Positions 45,502 to 58,496 of a stretch of 64,000 nucleotides of DNA are shown piece by piece; within the stretch, counting starts at the first letter, position 1; the number at the start of each line of letters is the position of its first letter. The position numbers were made by a program, and so were the translations under genes. Source of the stretch: Tulasnella sp. 424 (taxonomy: Eukaryota; Basidiomycota; Agaricomycetes; Cantharellales; Tulasnellaceae); the NCBI GenBank assembly GCA_019633425.1, contig WSUB01000083.1, positions 117,840-181,839 of the forward strand, read 5' to 3'. The notes under the pieces are model-generated. The model was not told the origin of the DNA and did not search any database. It worked only from the letters and a program-made list of their open reading frames with translations.

Positions 45502-48196
45502 ATGCCTCTCCAACTCCCGGCCTTCGTCGGTGCTCACCGTACGTCGGTATACGCCGCATGCTCAACCGCGCTCGTCGGAATGGTCGTCTTCAACGCATTT
45601 AGGAAGCACAGCAACTTCTATTCCATCGCTGTGTACCTGTCTAAGAGTAATGGAAGTGTCATGGTGAGCAGTTCAGGTCTTAACCTCGTGTTTCCAAAGA
45701 CGGCCGGACTGAAGTGCGAAATGGGTCGCAGGTCCTTGCGAATTTCGGGCTATTCCTCACTCTATTATTTGGCAACCTGTGCCGCATGGTATTCTTTGGT
45801 CCTCTCAGACCAGTGGAGACTGAGGTGCGTCGAGGCCTGTTCTACTCACGTCGTTTGGAGAGGCACTGAAATACTCGTCCCGGCGCAGCGTCTGTATGAC
45901 CGGATGTGGTTCTTCGTCACCGAATCTCTCTTGGCTTTCACGATATTCCGAGACGACTTCGACGCTCCGTTCGTCATGAGCTTTGGGATCTTGCTTTTCG
46001 TCAAGTCGTTCCACTGGATTGTTGCGGACAGGATTGATTGGGTGAGCATTAGCTGTGCTCTGGCTTGAATCCTTGCCTGACCGCCTTCCCATTTCAACGT
46101 AGATGGACCAAGTTCCTTACCCGGGTCCTACAAAGCTATTCCATTTGCGTACGGTCTCACTGCTTTACATCCTGTGGGCCATGGACATCGCGTTGCTACT
46201 TTACGCTTTGGACACGATTGCAACATACGGGATCGTTCCTGGAATAGGGCCCACCCTCCTCTTCGCAAGCGAGGTACGTCTATGCGATGCTGAGAGTATC
46301 TTGAGCCATGCTGATGTACTTTCCGTCACTCAGTACGCTATCCTCCTGGCGAGTTGTATGAACGCCTGGCTGAAGTACAGCATCGCGTGCTGGGACCTCT
46401 GGAGGGCAAGAAGGAGGGGAGGAGAGAACGCTCCTGTTTGGGAGGACAAGAGCATGTTCATATTCTATGCCGAGTTGCTGACCGGTAGGGATATTGATGC
46501 CTTCGAATGCAACGACTTCATGACTGACGGACGTGACGTAGATTTCATGAAACTGATTACCTATTTGACTTTCTTCGGCGTGGTCATGGGTTCCTATGGC
46601 CTTCCGCTCAATGTCATCCGCGACGTCTACGTTACGGCTCGGTCGTTCCTCAGTCGGGTGCAAGACTTGGTTCGGTATCGGAAAGCGACGAAGAACATGG
46701 ACCAACGCTACCCAAATGCGACTCAAGCGGAGTTGGATGCCATGTCCGACAAGACGTGCATCATCTGCCGGGAGGACATGGTCTTACCCGGTGCTTCCAC
46801 CGCCCCAGCTGCAGACGAACCTGCCACGACAACCCCTGAACCAACCTCCGAACCCAAGCCAGCTGACGGGCCCAACGAAACACCGAAGAAATTGCCGTGT
46901 GGTCATATATTCCACTTCCACTGCTTGCGGTCTTGGTTGGAACGTCAACAAAGTTGTCCCACCTGCCGTCGGTCCGTCCTTGAAAATCCCCCAGCAGCTA
47001 CTCCTACCCCTGCACCTGGCGCACGACCCAACCCTCCTGCTGGTGGCCAACCACAACCTCAGCCTCAGCCTGGACAAGACGGCCAACGTGATGACAACGG
47101 TCCCCAACCACCGCGGCCGGCGAATGCGCAAGACCGGGATCCGGTTGTGAATGCTCAGAGACTGTTGGAACGGCTGAGCATGCCACTGTCAGAGCAACTG
47201 CGGAACCAACGTGCCCAACAGCAGCAGCCGAGAACGTTCCAGGGATTCAACGCTAATGGTCAGTGGCAGCCATGGACATACGGGCAGCAGCAACGACAGC
47301 CACAACAGAACGCTGCCGATGGATTAACCCCAACGCCGACAAGACCAGCTGAAACCGCTAGGGCTGAACAAGACCCATCGGGTGCTGTTCCGCCTCCCGT
47401 TTCCACAAGTGCACCGGCTGGACCTTCATCCGAGTCGACGAAGAAGCCCGACGATGAGTTGAAGGAGGGCGACAAGGAAGAGCCATCGTCGGAGGAACTG
47501 GAAGCAAATGGGAAGTCGGCTCGACAGGCTGCTGCCGAGGCTTTCCTGAAGCGGTACGGAGGGTCTCCATCTGGACCTACATCCACCACTCCTTCCACCA
47601 CCGCACCCCCGGCAACCACCGCCACTACACCAGCACCTGCGAGCTCTTCGGCTACTCCAAAGCCAAGCGACCGACTTCTAGAGATTTTGGCCTTTTTGGA
47701 TTCCAAAGCCGAGCCGCCAACATCAACATCATTACCTCAGGTGCAGAGCGAGTATGCTAGTAGGAGCTCCAGTCCACCGCAGCCAAGTCAGGTCCCACCT
47801 CTTATCCCATTATTCGACCCATCGGCCATCTCCTCATCGCAGGCAAACCGCACAGTCACCCCTCTCAACTATACGCAGCCTTTCCTCGGGTTCCCTTTCC
47901 TCGCTGCTCCTTCATCACTTTTCAACCCTGCTTCAACGAGCAGATTTGGCTCGCTCCCGTCCTCCGACACGCTTCCGGTCAATTTGTCTGATGAGCAATT
48001 GGCACGGATCGATCAACTGACGAGAGAAGCCATTCAGGAGCGGCTCAAGGTCCTGGAGGGGGTTCAAGGCTCACTCTGGAGGGCCGTGGAAGATTTGACC
48101 AGGCTATCCAGCGTGCTGCCACCGACTGCATCACCGCAGGTGGAAGGAGATCCAAAGGGCAAAGGCAAGGAGGTACCATTCGAATCTATGTCGTAG
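45502..48196 (+). CDS. HRD1: ER-associated degradation E3 ubiquitin ligase Hrd1 (synoviolin)
   Basis: Hrd1 is the multi-spanning ER membrane RING ligase of ERAD. The start at 45502 reads MPLQLPAFVGAH. Membrane segments follow: STALVGMVVFNAFRKHSNFY, then VYLSKSNGSVM. After an intron (donor GTGAGCAG, acceptor GTCGCAG) the frame reads VLANFGLFLTLLFGNLCRMV, FFGPLRPVETE, then RLYDRMWFFVTESLLAFTIF. Further helices include VSLLYILWAMDIALLLYALD and LITYLTFFGVVMGSYGLP. The RING-H2 ligands are CIIC, then CGHIFHFHC, then CPTC, in SDKTCIICREDM and LPCGHIFHFHCLRSWLER. The C-terminal ~350 residues are Pro/Gln/Ser-rich, ending KGKEVPFESMS. It looks functional; a dead copy is at 55.5-58.2 kb. Confidence 0.92.
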
Positions 48197-48289
48197 TCCG
48201 TGTTCCTGCGTTTTGTATTTGTGCGGCTAGTAGTCCATCTGCTTATTTGAACGTTCGCTACTCGTTTTGAAATACGGCCAGAACTGATG

Positions 48290-48495
48290 TCGGCCCTTTG
48301 GGTCAGTCGGTGTGCTCACCTTTCGTATCGACAATTGGAATTGACGAGTGCAGGCACTTACGAGCCGAAAAGCCCTGGAAGGGGGTTTCAGATTCGTTTC
48401 CTTCCCGACGACGAACCTCAAGGACTCGATAGCTTCAAACCACTTCAGGGAGAAAACATGTCAAACCCCTTCCTCAACGGAGGAGCCTGCGACGG
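48290..48495 (+). pseudogene. Truncated 5' end of a TRIR-like gene
   Basis: The 5' flank and first codons (ATG at 48458, then SNPFLNGG) match the intact TRIR-like gene at 58.3-58.5 kb (ATG 58497). Similarity then ends near 48495, so nothing of the conserved protein remains. Confidence 0.72.
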
Positions 48496-49031
48496 AGTCA
48501 GAAGACCGGAGAAAATCTCGTCTTCCGTGATCCCAAAAAGTCAGTGGATATCATCACACTCACGACAAGGCCAGGGGTCAGGCGGGATGGATTACTATTT
48601 ACTTAGATAAGCCAATTCTGTTACTACTGTACAGAGAAATGATTTGTAATAAACTTCAAATATTTAGATAAAATCTAGGGTCCATTTCGGACCTTGAGGA
48701 GGGGGTTGGGTCCAAAAATGACTTTCTGCACGACGCTCAGACAAGGCAGCAGTGGCCTTTGATCCTCAGGGTTTGCATGACCATGGGTCAATATTCATCG
48801 GGGTATGGCACCCGTGACACGATATGCTTCACCAGGTTACCATTACGCAGGATGGATAGGTTTCTACAAGGCTTGGCTCAGATCTCGATCTCCACAACCA
48901 ACTACTGCGTGGTGCGTCGCTCCCCCCCCGCCCTCCTTGCGTCATTCTTCATCTTCACTTGAATAGTCTGATTCCTCACGGATATCTTCGTCCTCATCGA
49001 CGTCATCCTTAAAATCCTTCATTAGAAAGGG
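48496..49031. other. Junction between TRIR fragment and FunK1-B
   Basis: 48680-48990 matches 51890-52150 (for example ATGACTTTCTGCACGACGCTC), so it is the 3' flank of the FunK1 duplication unit. 48500-48680 is unexplained. Confidence 0.5.
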
Positions 49032-51420
49032 CTAAATTTGAGGCGGCGCACACCCATGACCTACCTCCGGAATCATCTCGCTTGCTGTTAGATCAAGGCA
49101 ATTGCGCTTCGCCTCACGTTGCTCGTCCTCTCGAGAATCGGCTGGCAATCGCTTTCTGATATTCTCGGCGTTTCTTGGCTGGTAAGTCGTGCAGGTACTG
49201 GGTGGTCTTCGAGGTCGGGGCATCCCTTCGACTTCACGGGGCTGGCCTGAAACTTGGCATTTCATGAAATCCTTGTTCCGGTTGTCAAGGAGGAATTGAA
49301 GTATCAGGCGTTGGAAAGCTTCGGCAATATATTCTGGGTCGTTGCGTGTTTCGTTCTTGTCGAGCCAGAATCTGTCAACGGGAAGGACTTTGGCGAGCTT
49401 GCAGAGCAAGGGTCCAAGGGGTTGGTAGACGGAATGGACAATGCCCTCGGTATCCTCTGGCGGCGTACCAGCCAACGATACAATCAAATCATGGCGGGCG
49501 CGCGGCTTCCCTAACAAACCTGCCCAGGCATCGGCTTCGAGGGATTCGGCTGGCGATCCTTCGGGTTGCACAACCATGGACCAGTACAAAAGGAGCCAAA
49601 AGACGGACTCCGCATCGTGATCCAGTTCGTGCCGCCATGGGCGACCAGAGCTGTCCGCCGAAGGTCCAGGGAGCGCCTTTTTATCCCCAATCGGAAACTT
49701 TTTCTCCCGGTCCGGGTGGTTCAAAGCGTAACTATCAGGGATGGGGGGCATCCCAGAGAGGAAGACACCGCCTCGTGGAAATGGATATGCGGCGCCCAGT
49801 TCTACAGCACGGGCAATGAAGATAGGTGTGCCCTAAAGACATTGCAAAGTCAGAAAGCAGTTTACAACTAGAGAGGACGTTACTGACGATTCGGGTTGCT
49901 CGCTCATGCTCAGCAGCTTGGTTGATTGAGAGGTCTTCGGCATGGTTAAAGTCCACCAGTAGAACCGAGGTTTCATGGGGATCACGGCTAAGGTTTTGTT
50001 TAGTAACTGCCCGATGACAGGATATTGCAGGGTACATGCCTCTCGCCGAGAATATACTTGACGAATTTGAGCGGTGCCTTTTCGACCGCGGCCTCTACGA
50101 TGTCTGTTGGGGCGGGCGTCCCTGGATCGATAAACATCACGTTTCCTCTGCTGATGTCGCGATGAAGGACTTGGCGCTTTATCCTCAGGAACCTCAACAC
50201 TGCAAGCCTGTGAGCGCAGAAGACAATGGCTAATGGAGAGGGTATTACCTTCGAGGAGATCGAACATGGTCTTCAACATCTCCTGCAGGGTAGAGATACT
50301 TGTGAAAGGCGTTCCGGCTTGCCGCATTCCAATCCGGTTTTTCCCTCTACGGACTTGCACGCCAAGCTCCCCAAGGTAAGGAAGGTCTATCATCTTGTGG
50401 TAGACCATTTCTACCACACCTGGCACCTTCTCTGGAGTATGAATGCGGTTGAGGATATCCTGTTCGTTGAATTGAGTTCCAAGGCGGCAGAATTGGTCTT
50501 TGAGTACGCTTAGCACTCGACCGTTAACCGTGAATGTGGAGTGCGGGTTCCAGAGGACATGAGTGCGCGTCTCGAATGGATTGCTGGCATAGATGGGTTG
50601 CAAGTCGGGGCAGTCGACCTCGACTTCTACGGCGCCTTCGTCTTCAGTCTCGGTCGTGGTAGCGATTCCAACGGTGTACGTCACAAAATCCCTGGCATAA
50701 TCGGGTTCCATCTTCTTGTATGACCGATCTGCAAAATCTCCGGGTTCGTAAAGGCGGTAGATAAAAGCATACATGAGCTTGTAAAGCTTCTTGCTGGTCC
50801 AATCGATTGTGAAGCTGCGTATGCCGACGCCCCCGATCCCCAAAAGGAACATAACGTCGTTTTCGGAGGTCAGCATTCCTTGTGCGACGTAGAGGTCAGG
50901 TCGTAGGAGGAGGAGGTAATGCAAGTACGAAATCGCCTGCTTCTCATGGTCCTCCCGAGACTTTCCTTTGGATGCTTGTTCGCCGGCCAGGTGGATGCAC
51001 GGCCAGAGCGTGGTATTCTCGCGGTCAAAATCCTTCTCGAAAGCGACAGTTATATCGGGCTTGCATTCCGTGTCGGTGACGGGCCCACGAGGCGGTTTCT
51101 GTCCAGTGTTCTTCCACACCAAGAGGTCGGATTGCGCAAAATCTAAAATAAAAATGGTACGTCGCGTGAGAAGTTATGAACAGAAACAGAAGGTCCTTAC
51201 ATCTCTCTTTTATGGATCGCGACATGGAGTTGGCCGCCTCCAAAAAACCACCAAAGTTGAATTCGAGTCCGCTGGGCTTCGATGGGAGACGGTCTTCCGG
51301 AATCCGCAAAACCTTGAGAAAGGCTTTCGCTGTCTTGAAACGCTCCAGCTGATGGATGTCTTCTTTGTATCGGAAGGCTTGAACTTCATGGCGGTTGCGC
51401 TCAGCGAAAAACTGGGCCAT
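49032..51420 (-). CDS. Fungal-type protein kinase (FunK1), copy B
   Basis: Nearly identical in structure to copy A. The ATG at 51420 reads MAQFFAERNRHEVQAF. The catalytic loop is QVLHRDISRGNVMFIDPGTP, the DFG equivalent is LLVDFNHAEDLSI, and the C-lobe is HELDHDAESVFWLLLYWSM. The carboxyl end differs: CAA ATT TAG gives a stop at 49032, where copies A and C read on (QIQPFLMKDFKDD) for about 25 acidic residues. It lacks that tail. The CxCxxC site is changed (STCTTY). Kinase motifs are intact. Confidence 0.84.
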
Positions 51421-52161
51421 CTTCACGGGAGAGGACGGGCCTGATTGAGTCGGAGCAGGCTGATTCGTAGATGTACCCTGATCCGCAGGGGGCACTGTAG
51501 GGGCTCCTTGGACGACAGGATAGTTGGGAGTCTATTGCAACTTGAACTGTTTTCCGTGACCGAACGCGAAGTCCCCAACGTCTTTGTACCACTCGTCGAC
51601 GAGTTTTCGGATGACCGGAGGGGAGTGTAAGTTCCTGGTTAAACTTTGGGATAGTCGAGCGATCTATATGAGCCTGAGCTGATGGCTGGTGGCGGTGGTC
51701 TGATAGTCTCCTGAATCAGACGAATAACAAGTTGACGTGGGGAGGGAATGTGCGTGGTTTGGACCGATTTTGCCGTTTACGGAAAATCCAGAACACCAAA
51801 CATGAGCAACATTTCTACACGCGCGGGGGAGGTCAACCGCGCGTAGGATACTGGCTCTCCGCTACTCTAGATACAGCACTATGTCATATTCTGAGGGGGA
51901 GAGGGGACTCGGTCCAAACATGACTTTCTGCACGACGCTCGGACAAGGCAGCAGTGGCCTTTGATCGTCAGGGCTTGCATGACCATATGTCAATACTGAT
52001 CGCTGCATGACACCCGATATGCTTCACCAGCTACACAAAAAGGCTACAATTGAGCAGGATGGAATCCGATGGATATAGGTTTCTACAAGGGTTGGCTCAA
52101 ATCTTGATCTCCACGACCAACTACTGCGCGCTTCGTCGTTCCGGTCTTCCCCCCCCCCCCG
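51421..52161. other. Spacer between FunK1-B and FunK1-C
   Basis: The 5' flank of B matches the 5' flank of A to about 51890. From there it carries the 3' flank shared with 48.7-49.0 kb, ending in 12 C at 52149-52160. No gene seen. Confidence 0.6.
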
Positions 52162-54668
52162 TCATTCATCATCTTCGCTCGAATCATCTAATTCTTCATC
52201 TTCGCTTGAATCATCTGATTCTTCACTGATATCCTCGTCTTCATCGGGATCGTCCTTAAAATCCTTCATTAGAAAGGGCTGAGTTTGAGCCGGCGCACAC
52301 CTATGACCCACCTCCGGGACCATCTCGCTTGCTGTTGGATCGAGGCGATTGCGCTTCGGCTCACGTTGCTCGTCCTCCCGAGAATCGGCTGACAATCGCT
52401 TCCTGCTTTTCTCGGCGTTTTCTGGCTGGCAGGTTGCACAGGTACAGGGGGGCCTTTGCATTTGGGGTATCTCTTCGACTTCACGGAGCTGGCCTGAAAC
52501 TTGGCATTTCATGAAATCCTTGTTCCGGTTCTCAATAAGGAATTGAAGGATCAGGCGTTGGAAACCTTCGGCAATATATTCTGGGTCGTTGCGTGTGTCG
52601 TTGTTGTCGAGCCAGAATCTGTCAACGTAAAGGATTTTGGCGAGGTCGTGGAGCAAGCGTAGCAGGGGGTGGTAGAAGGAATGGATGATGCCCCTGGGCC
52701 TCTCCGGCGGCCTATTAACCAACGATACAATCAAAAAAAAATGGCGTTCGTCAGGCGTCCCTAATATACTGGCCCAAGAATTGGCTTTGAGGAATTCGGC
52801 TGGGTATCCTTCGGGTTGAACCACCATGGACCAGTACAAGAGGAGCCAAAAGACGGACTCTGCATCGTGATTCAGTTCGTGCCGCCATGGACGACCAGAG
52901 CTGTCTGCCGAAGGTTCAAGGAGCACCTTCTTCTCCTCAATCGGAAACTTCTTCCTGCGGTCCGGGTGGTTCGAAGCGTAACAATCGGGGATGTGGGGTA
53001 TCGCAGGGAGGATGGTACCGTCTTCTGGAAATGGGTATGCGGCGCCCCGTTCTACAGCACGGGCAATGAAAATAGGCGTGCCCTAAAGACATTGCAAAGT
53101 CAGAAAGCAATTTACAACTAAGAGAGGACGCTACTGACGATTAGGATTGCTCCCCCATGCTCAGCACCTTGGTCGATTGAGAGGTCTTCGGCATGGTTAA
53201 AGTCCACCAGCAGCACCGAGGTTTCTTGGGGATCATCGCTAAGATACTGTTTAGTAACTGCCCAATGACAGGATATTGCAGGGTACATACCTCTCGCCGA
53301 GAATATATTTGACGAATTTGAGCGGTGCTTTTTCGACCGCGGTCTCTACGATGTCGGTTGGGGTCGTTGGTTTGATAAACATCACGTTTCCAATACTGAT
53401 GTCGCGATGAAGGACTTGGCGCTCTACCCTCAAGAACCTCAACACTGCAAGCTTGTGAGCGCAGAAGACAATGGCTAATGGAGAGGGTATTACCTTCGAG
53501 GAGATCGAACACGGTCCTCAACATCTCCTGCAGGGTAGAGATGCTTTTGAAAGGCGTTCCTAATTGCCGCACCCCAATCCGGTTCTTCCCCCTACGGACT
53601 TGCACGTCGAGCTCCTCAAGGTAAGGAAGGTCCATCATTTTGTGGTAGACCATTTCTACCACACCTGGCACCTTCTCTGGAGTATGAATGCGGTTGAGGA
53701 TGTCCTGTTCGTTGAATTGAGTTCCAAGGCGGCAGAATTGGTCTTTGAGTACGCTTAGCACTCGACCGTTAACCATGAATGTGGAGTGCGGGCTCGAGAG
53801 GACATGCGTGCGCGTCTCGAATGGATTGCTGGCATAGATGGGTACCAAGTCGGGGCAGTCGACCTCGACTTCTACTGCGCCATCGCCTTCAGTCTCGGTC
53901 GTGGTAGCGATGCCAACGGTGTACGTCACGAAATCCCTGGTATGATCGGGTTCCATCTTCTTGTATGACCGATCTACAAAGTCGCCGGGTTCGTAAAGGC
54001 GATAGATAAAAGCATACATCAGCTTGTAGAGCTTCTTGCTGGTCCAATCGATTGTGAAGCTGCGTATGCCGAAGCCCCCGATCCCCAACAAAAACATAAC
54101 GTCGTTTTCGGAGGTGAGTATTCCTTGTGCGACGTAGAGGTCAGGTCGTACGAGGAGGAGGTAATGCAAGTACGAAATCGCCTGCTTCTCATGGTCCTCC
54201 CGAGACTTTCCTTGAGATACTCGTTCGCCGGCAAGCTGGATGCAAGGCCAGAGCGTGGTATTATCCCCGTCAAAATCCTTCTCGAATGCGACAGTTATAT
54301 CGGGCTTGCAAGTAGCGTCGGCGACGGGCCCTCGATGCGGCTTCTGTCCAGTGTTCTTCCACACCAAGGGGTCGGATTGCGCGAAGTCTAAAATCAAAAT
54401 GGTAAGTCGCAAGAGAAGGTATGGCCAGAAAGGAAAGGTCCTTACGTTTCTCTTTGATGGATTGGGACACGAGGTTGGCCGCCTCCAAAAAACTACCAAA
54501 GTTGAATTTGGGTGCGCTGGGACGCTTCGACGGGAGACGGTCCTCTGGAACCTGCAAAAACTTGAGGAAGGCTTTCGCCGTCTCGAAAGGTTCCGGCTGA
54601 TGGATGTCTTCTTTATATGCAAAGGCCTGAACTTCATGGCGGTTGTGCTCAGCAAAAAGCTGGGCCAT
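52162..54668 (-). CDS. Fungal-type protein kinase (FunK1), copy C
   Basis: This is the third tandem FunK1. The ATG at 54668 reads MAQLFAEHNRHEVQAF. The upstream frame is open for 64 more codons (TIPKLNEELTSPPVIREPVD, KWYKDAGDFTFGHQGAS) without ATG, so a longer form from an upstream exon is possible. Motifs: QVLHRDISIGNVMFIKP, LLVDFNHAEDLSI, HELNHDAESVFWLLLYWSM. The C-terminus has CTCATC and a longer acidic tail (EELDDSSEDDE). Near 54740 copies A and B hold about 50 extra nucleotides with a stop, absent here. Confidence 0.84.
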
Positions 54669-55159
54669 CTTCACGGGAGAGGACGGGTGTAGTTGAATCG
54701 TTGAAGCCTGATTCGTAGATGTACCCTGATCCGCACGGGCCACTGTAGAGGCTCCCTGGTGACCGAACGTGAAGTCCCCAGCGTCTTTGTACCACTTGTC
54801 GACGGGTTCTCGGATGACCGGGGGGGATGTAAGTTCCTCGTTAAGCTTTGGGATAGTCAAGCGATCTATATCAGGCTGAGCTTTGGACTGGTGGTGATGG
54901 TTTGACCGATTTCGCCCTGTCTGACCTGACCGAAACCAATTGGCCCGAATCCAGATCCGCGCGTCTTTGTCAGCAAGTTCTATTGTTTGTTGGGTTTGCC
55001 TTCGCGCGTAATCTGTTTAGCTGAAGATATGAATGGAGTAGTGGAACTGAGCCCTAGATAATATTTTATTGTATATTGAAATCAAAGATTCTAAGTGCTA
55101 CGATCTGTCCTTCGCGAACCACCGATCCTCCGCTACCGCCAGCAAGACCCACGGCGCCG
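54669..55159. other. Spacer after FunK1-C
   Basis: Similarity to the flanks of FunK1-A and B fades near 54920. The remainder (A/T-rich around 55030-55090) shows no gene. Confidence 0.5.
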
Positions 55160-55240
55160 TGCGGGAGGATACATCGCCCACGAAGGAAAAGACTCGGAGG
55201 CCGCCGTTTCCAAAGTACAACGTTCTTTGCCACTCCTAAA
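55160..55240 (+). pseudogene. CBM-DM9 gene copy 3, 3' tail only
   Basis: GGAGGATACATCGCC followed by codons matching the last DM9 strand (GGYIAHEGKDSEAA), then the same 3' flank as copies 1 and 2. Everything upstream is gone. Confidence 0.75.
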
Positions 55241-55515
55241 AGTGTTTAGTTCTGTCCGTTGAAGTAGTTTCCGTTGATTCCAAACCCTGATTTTGTACTC
55301 GTTGTGGAAGCCCAACGGAGTGGCTGTGTGACAGTACGATGTATCTCCGCTCAGCGTGTCTCGTTTCGGTGACGCCGATCTCTCCGTCAGCCCACATTGC
55401 AACCTCTGCGAAACACACACCCTTCCTCAACCTTCACCACAAGGAGCACACGACATCGAACTCCGTGTTCAATTCCAACTATAGTGTAACCGACAGGCAA
55501 AGTTAGGACGCCAAA

Positions 55516-58222
55516 ATGCCTCTCCAACTCCCGGCGTTCATCGCTGCTCGCGTACGTCAGTATACGCCGCGTGCTCAACTGCGCTCGTCGGTCTGGTAGT
55601 CTTCAACGCATTCAGGAAGCATATCAACTTTTACTCCATCGCTATGTTCCTGTCTAAGAGTAATGGGAGTGTTATGGTGAGTTGTTCAGGTCTTCGGAAG
55701 CCTCGTGTTTCCAAAGGCGACCGGACTGAAATACCAATTGGGTCATAGGTCCTTGCGGCTGTTGCTCGCCCTACCATTTGGCAACCTGTGCCGCATGGTG
55801 TTTTCGGTCCTCTCAGACCAGTGGAGGTTGAAGTGCGTCGGCTCCAGCTCCATCCGTGTCACTTGGAGGGGCACTGAATTCCAATCTCGGCGCAGCGTCT
55901 ATGTGACCGGATGTGATTCTTCGTTACCGAGTCCCTCTAGACTTTTACGATATTCCGGGACGACTTCGGCACCCCATTTACTATGAGCTTTGGGATCTTG
56001 CTCTCGTCAAGTCGTTCCTCTGGATCGTCGCTGACAGGATTGATTGGGTGAGGGGCGATTTAGCTCTATTCGGGCTCGAGTCCTGAGCTGACCACCCATC
56101 ATTCCAACGTAGATGGACCAAGTCCCTTACCCAGGTTTCATCTGCGTACGGGTTCACTCCTCTACATACTGTGGGGCATGGAAATCGCGTTGCTATCTTA
56201 CGCGTTGGACACCATTGCAACTTACGGGAGTGTCCCCGCGGGCCCACCCTCCTCTTCGCCAGCGAGGTATGTTTATACGATGCCAATAGTCTCTTTAGTG
56301 ATGCTGACTTACTCTTCCATAACCCAGTACGCTATCCTTCTTGCAAGTTGCATGAACGCCTGGCTGAAGTACAGCATTGCGTACTGGGACTTCTGGAGGG
56401 CTAGAAGGAGAGGAAGAGAGAACGCTCCCGTTTGGGAGGACAAGAGCATGTTCGTATTCTATGTCGAGTTGCTGAGCGGTAAGAATTCTGATGTCTTCGA
56501 ATGCAAAGACTCGTTGACTGACGGAAGTGACATAGATTTCATGAAACTCATCACCTACTTGACTTTCTTCGGCGTGATCATGGGCTCCTATGGCCTTCCG
56601 CTCAGTGTCATTCCGCTCAATTTCATCCCGCTCAATGTCATCTACGACGTCTACGTCACGGCCAGGTCGTTCCTCAGTCAGGTGCAAGACCTAGTCCGGT
56701 ATCGTACAGCGACGAAGAACATGGACCAACGCTACCCAAACGCGACTTAAACCGAGTTGGATGCCATGTCCGACAAGACTTGCATCATCTGTCGGGAGAC
56801 ATGTTTTTGCCTGGTGTTTCCGCCGCCCGAGGTGGTGAGGTAGCTGCCATGACAACCCGACAAGCAGCCTCCGAACCCAAGCCTGCTGACGGACCCAACG
56901 AAACACCGAAGAGATGCTGTGTGGCCATATATTCCACTTCTACTGCTTGCGGTCTTGGTTGGAACGTCAACAAAGTTGTCCCACGTGCCGTCGAAACTTC
57001 TCCAGCGGCTACTACCACTTCGCCCGACCAAGTCCTCCCGCTGGCGGCCAACCACGACCACAACCTCAGCCTTGACAAGACGGTCAACGGGATGACAGCG
57101 GCGCTCATCCACCTCGGTCAGCGAATGCTAAAGAACGGGATCCGGTTGTGAATGCTCAGAGATTGTTGGAGCGATTGAGCATGCCTCTAGCGGATCAGTT
57201 GCGGAATCAACGGGCTCAACAGCAGCCGCCGAGGGCGTTCCAGGGATTCAACGCTAATGGCCATGGCCTGGGCAACCGCGGACGTACGGGCAGCAGCAAC
57301 GACAGCCGCAACAGAACGCTGCCGATGGGATAACACCGACGCCGGCAAGACCAGCTGGAATCGCTAGGACTGAACAAGACCCATCGGGTGCTGTTCCGCC
57401 TCCCGCTTCCACGAGTGCGCCGGCTGGACCTTCATCGGAATCGACGAAGAAGCCCGGCGATGAGTTGAAGGAGGGCGACAAGGAAGAGCCATCGTCGGAG
57501 GAGCTGGAAACAAATGGGAAGTCGGCTCGACAGGCTGCCGCCGAGGCTTTCCTGAAGCTGTATGGCGGGTCTCCATCTGGACCGACATCCACCACTCCGT
57601 CCACAACTGCACCGCCGGCAACCACCGTCACTACACCAGCACCTGCGAGCTCTTCGGCCACTCCAAAACCGAGCGACCGACTACTAGAGGATTTTGCCCC
57701 TTTTTGGGATTTCGAAGCCGAGCCGCCAACGTCAACATCATTACCTCAGGTGCGGAGCGAGTATGCTAGCAGGAGCTCCAGTCCACCGCAGCCAAGTCAG
57801 GTCCCACCTCTTATCCAATTATTCGACCCATCGGCCATCTCCTCATCGCAGGCAAACCGCACAGTCACCCCTCTCAACTATACGCAGCCTTTCCTCGGCT
57901 TCCCTTTCCTCACTGCACCTCCATCTCTTTCAGCCCCACTTCAACGAGCGGGGTTAGCTCACTCCCGCCTTCCGACTCGCTTCCACCCAATATGTCTGAT
58001 GAGCAATTGGCACGGATCGATCAACTCAAGAGAGGCTATTCAGGAGAGGCTCAAGGTCTTGGGGGCGGTTCAAGGTCTTGGGGGGCGGTTCAAAGCTCAC
58101 TCTAGAGGGCCGTGGAAGATTTGACCAGGCTATCCAGCGTGCTGCCACCTTCTGCATCACCGCAGGTGGAAGGAGATCCAAATGGCAAAGGTAAGGAGGT
58201 ATCATCCGAATCTATGTCGTAG
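55516..58222 (+). pseudogene. HRD1: HRD1 pseudogene
   Basis: This is full-length collinear with the intact gene at 45502-48196 but carries many lesions. A 1-nt deletion near codon 13 (GCTCGCGTACGT against GCTCACCGTACGT) gives an early stop. A deletion near 56138 removes codons for GPTKLFHL. NATQAEL became NAT-stop-TEL at 56747. The RING is destroyed: CIICRE is followed by a frameshift, and LPCGHIFH has lost bases. Later Pro/Ser-rich parts remain recognisable (SDEQLARIDQL region), with more frameshifts. Confidence 0.92.
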
Positions 58223-58496
58223 TCCGTGTCCCTGCGTTTTGTATTTTTGCCGCTAGTAGTCCATCTGATTATTTGAACGTTCGCTACTCGTTTGAAACAC
58301 GCCCGGAACTGATGTCGGCCCTTTGGGTCAGTCGGTGTGCTCGCCTTTCGCATCGACATTGGCATTTACGGGTGCAGGCACCCACGAGCCGGAAAGCCCT
58401 GGAAGGGTTCTCGGCGATTTCGGTTCGTTTCGTTTCCGACCGACGACCACCAACCTCAAGGACTGCAATACCTTCAAACCACTTCAACGCGAGAAC

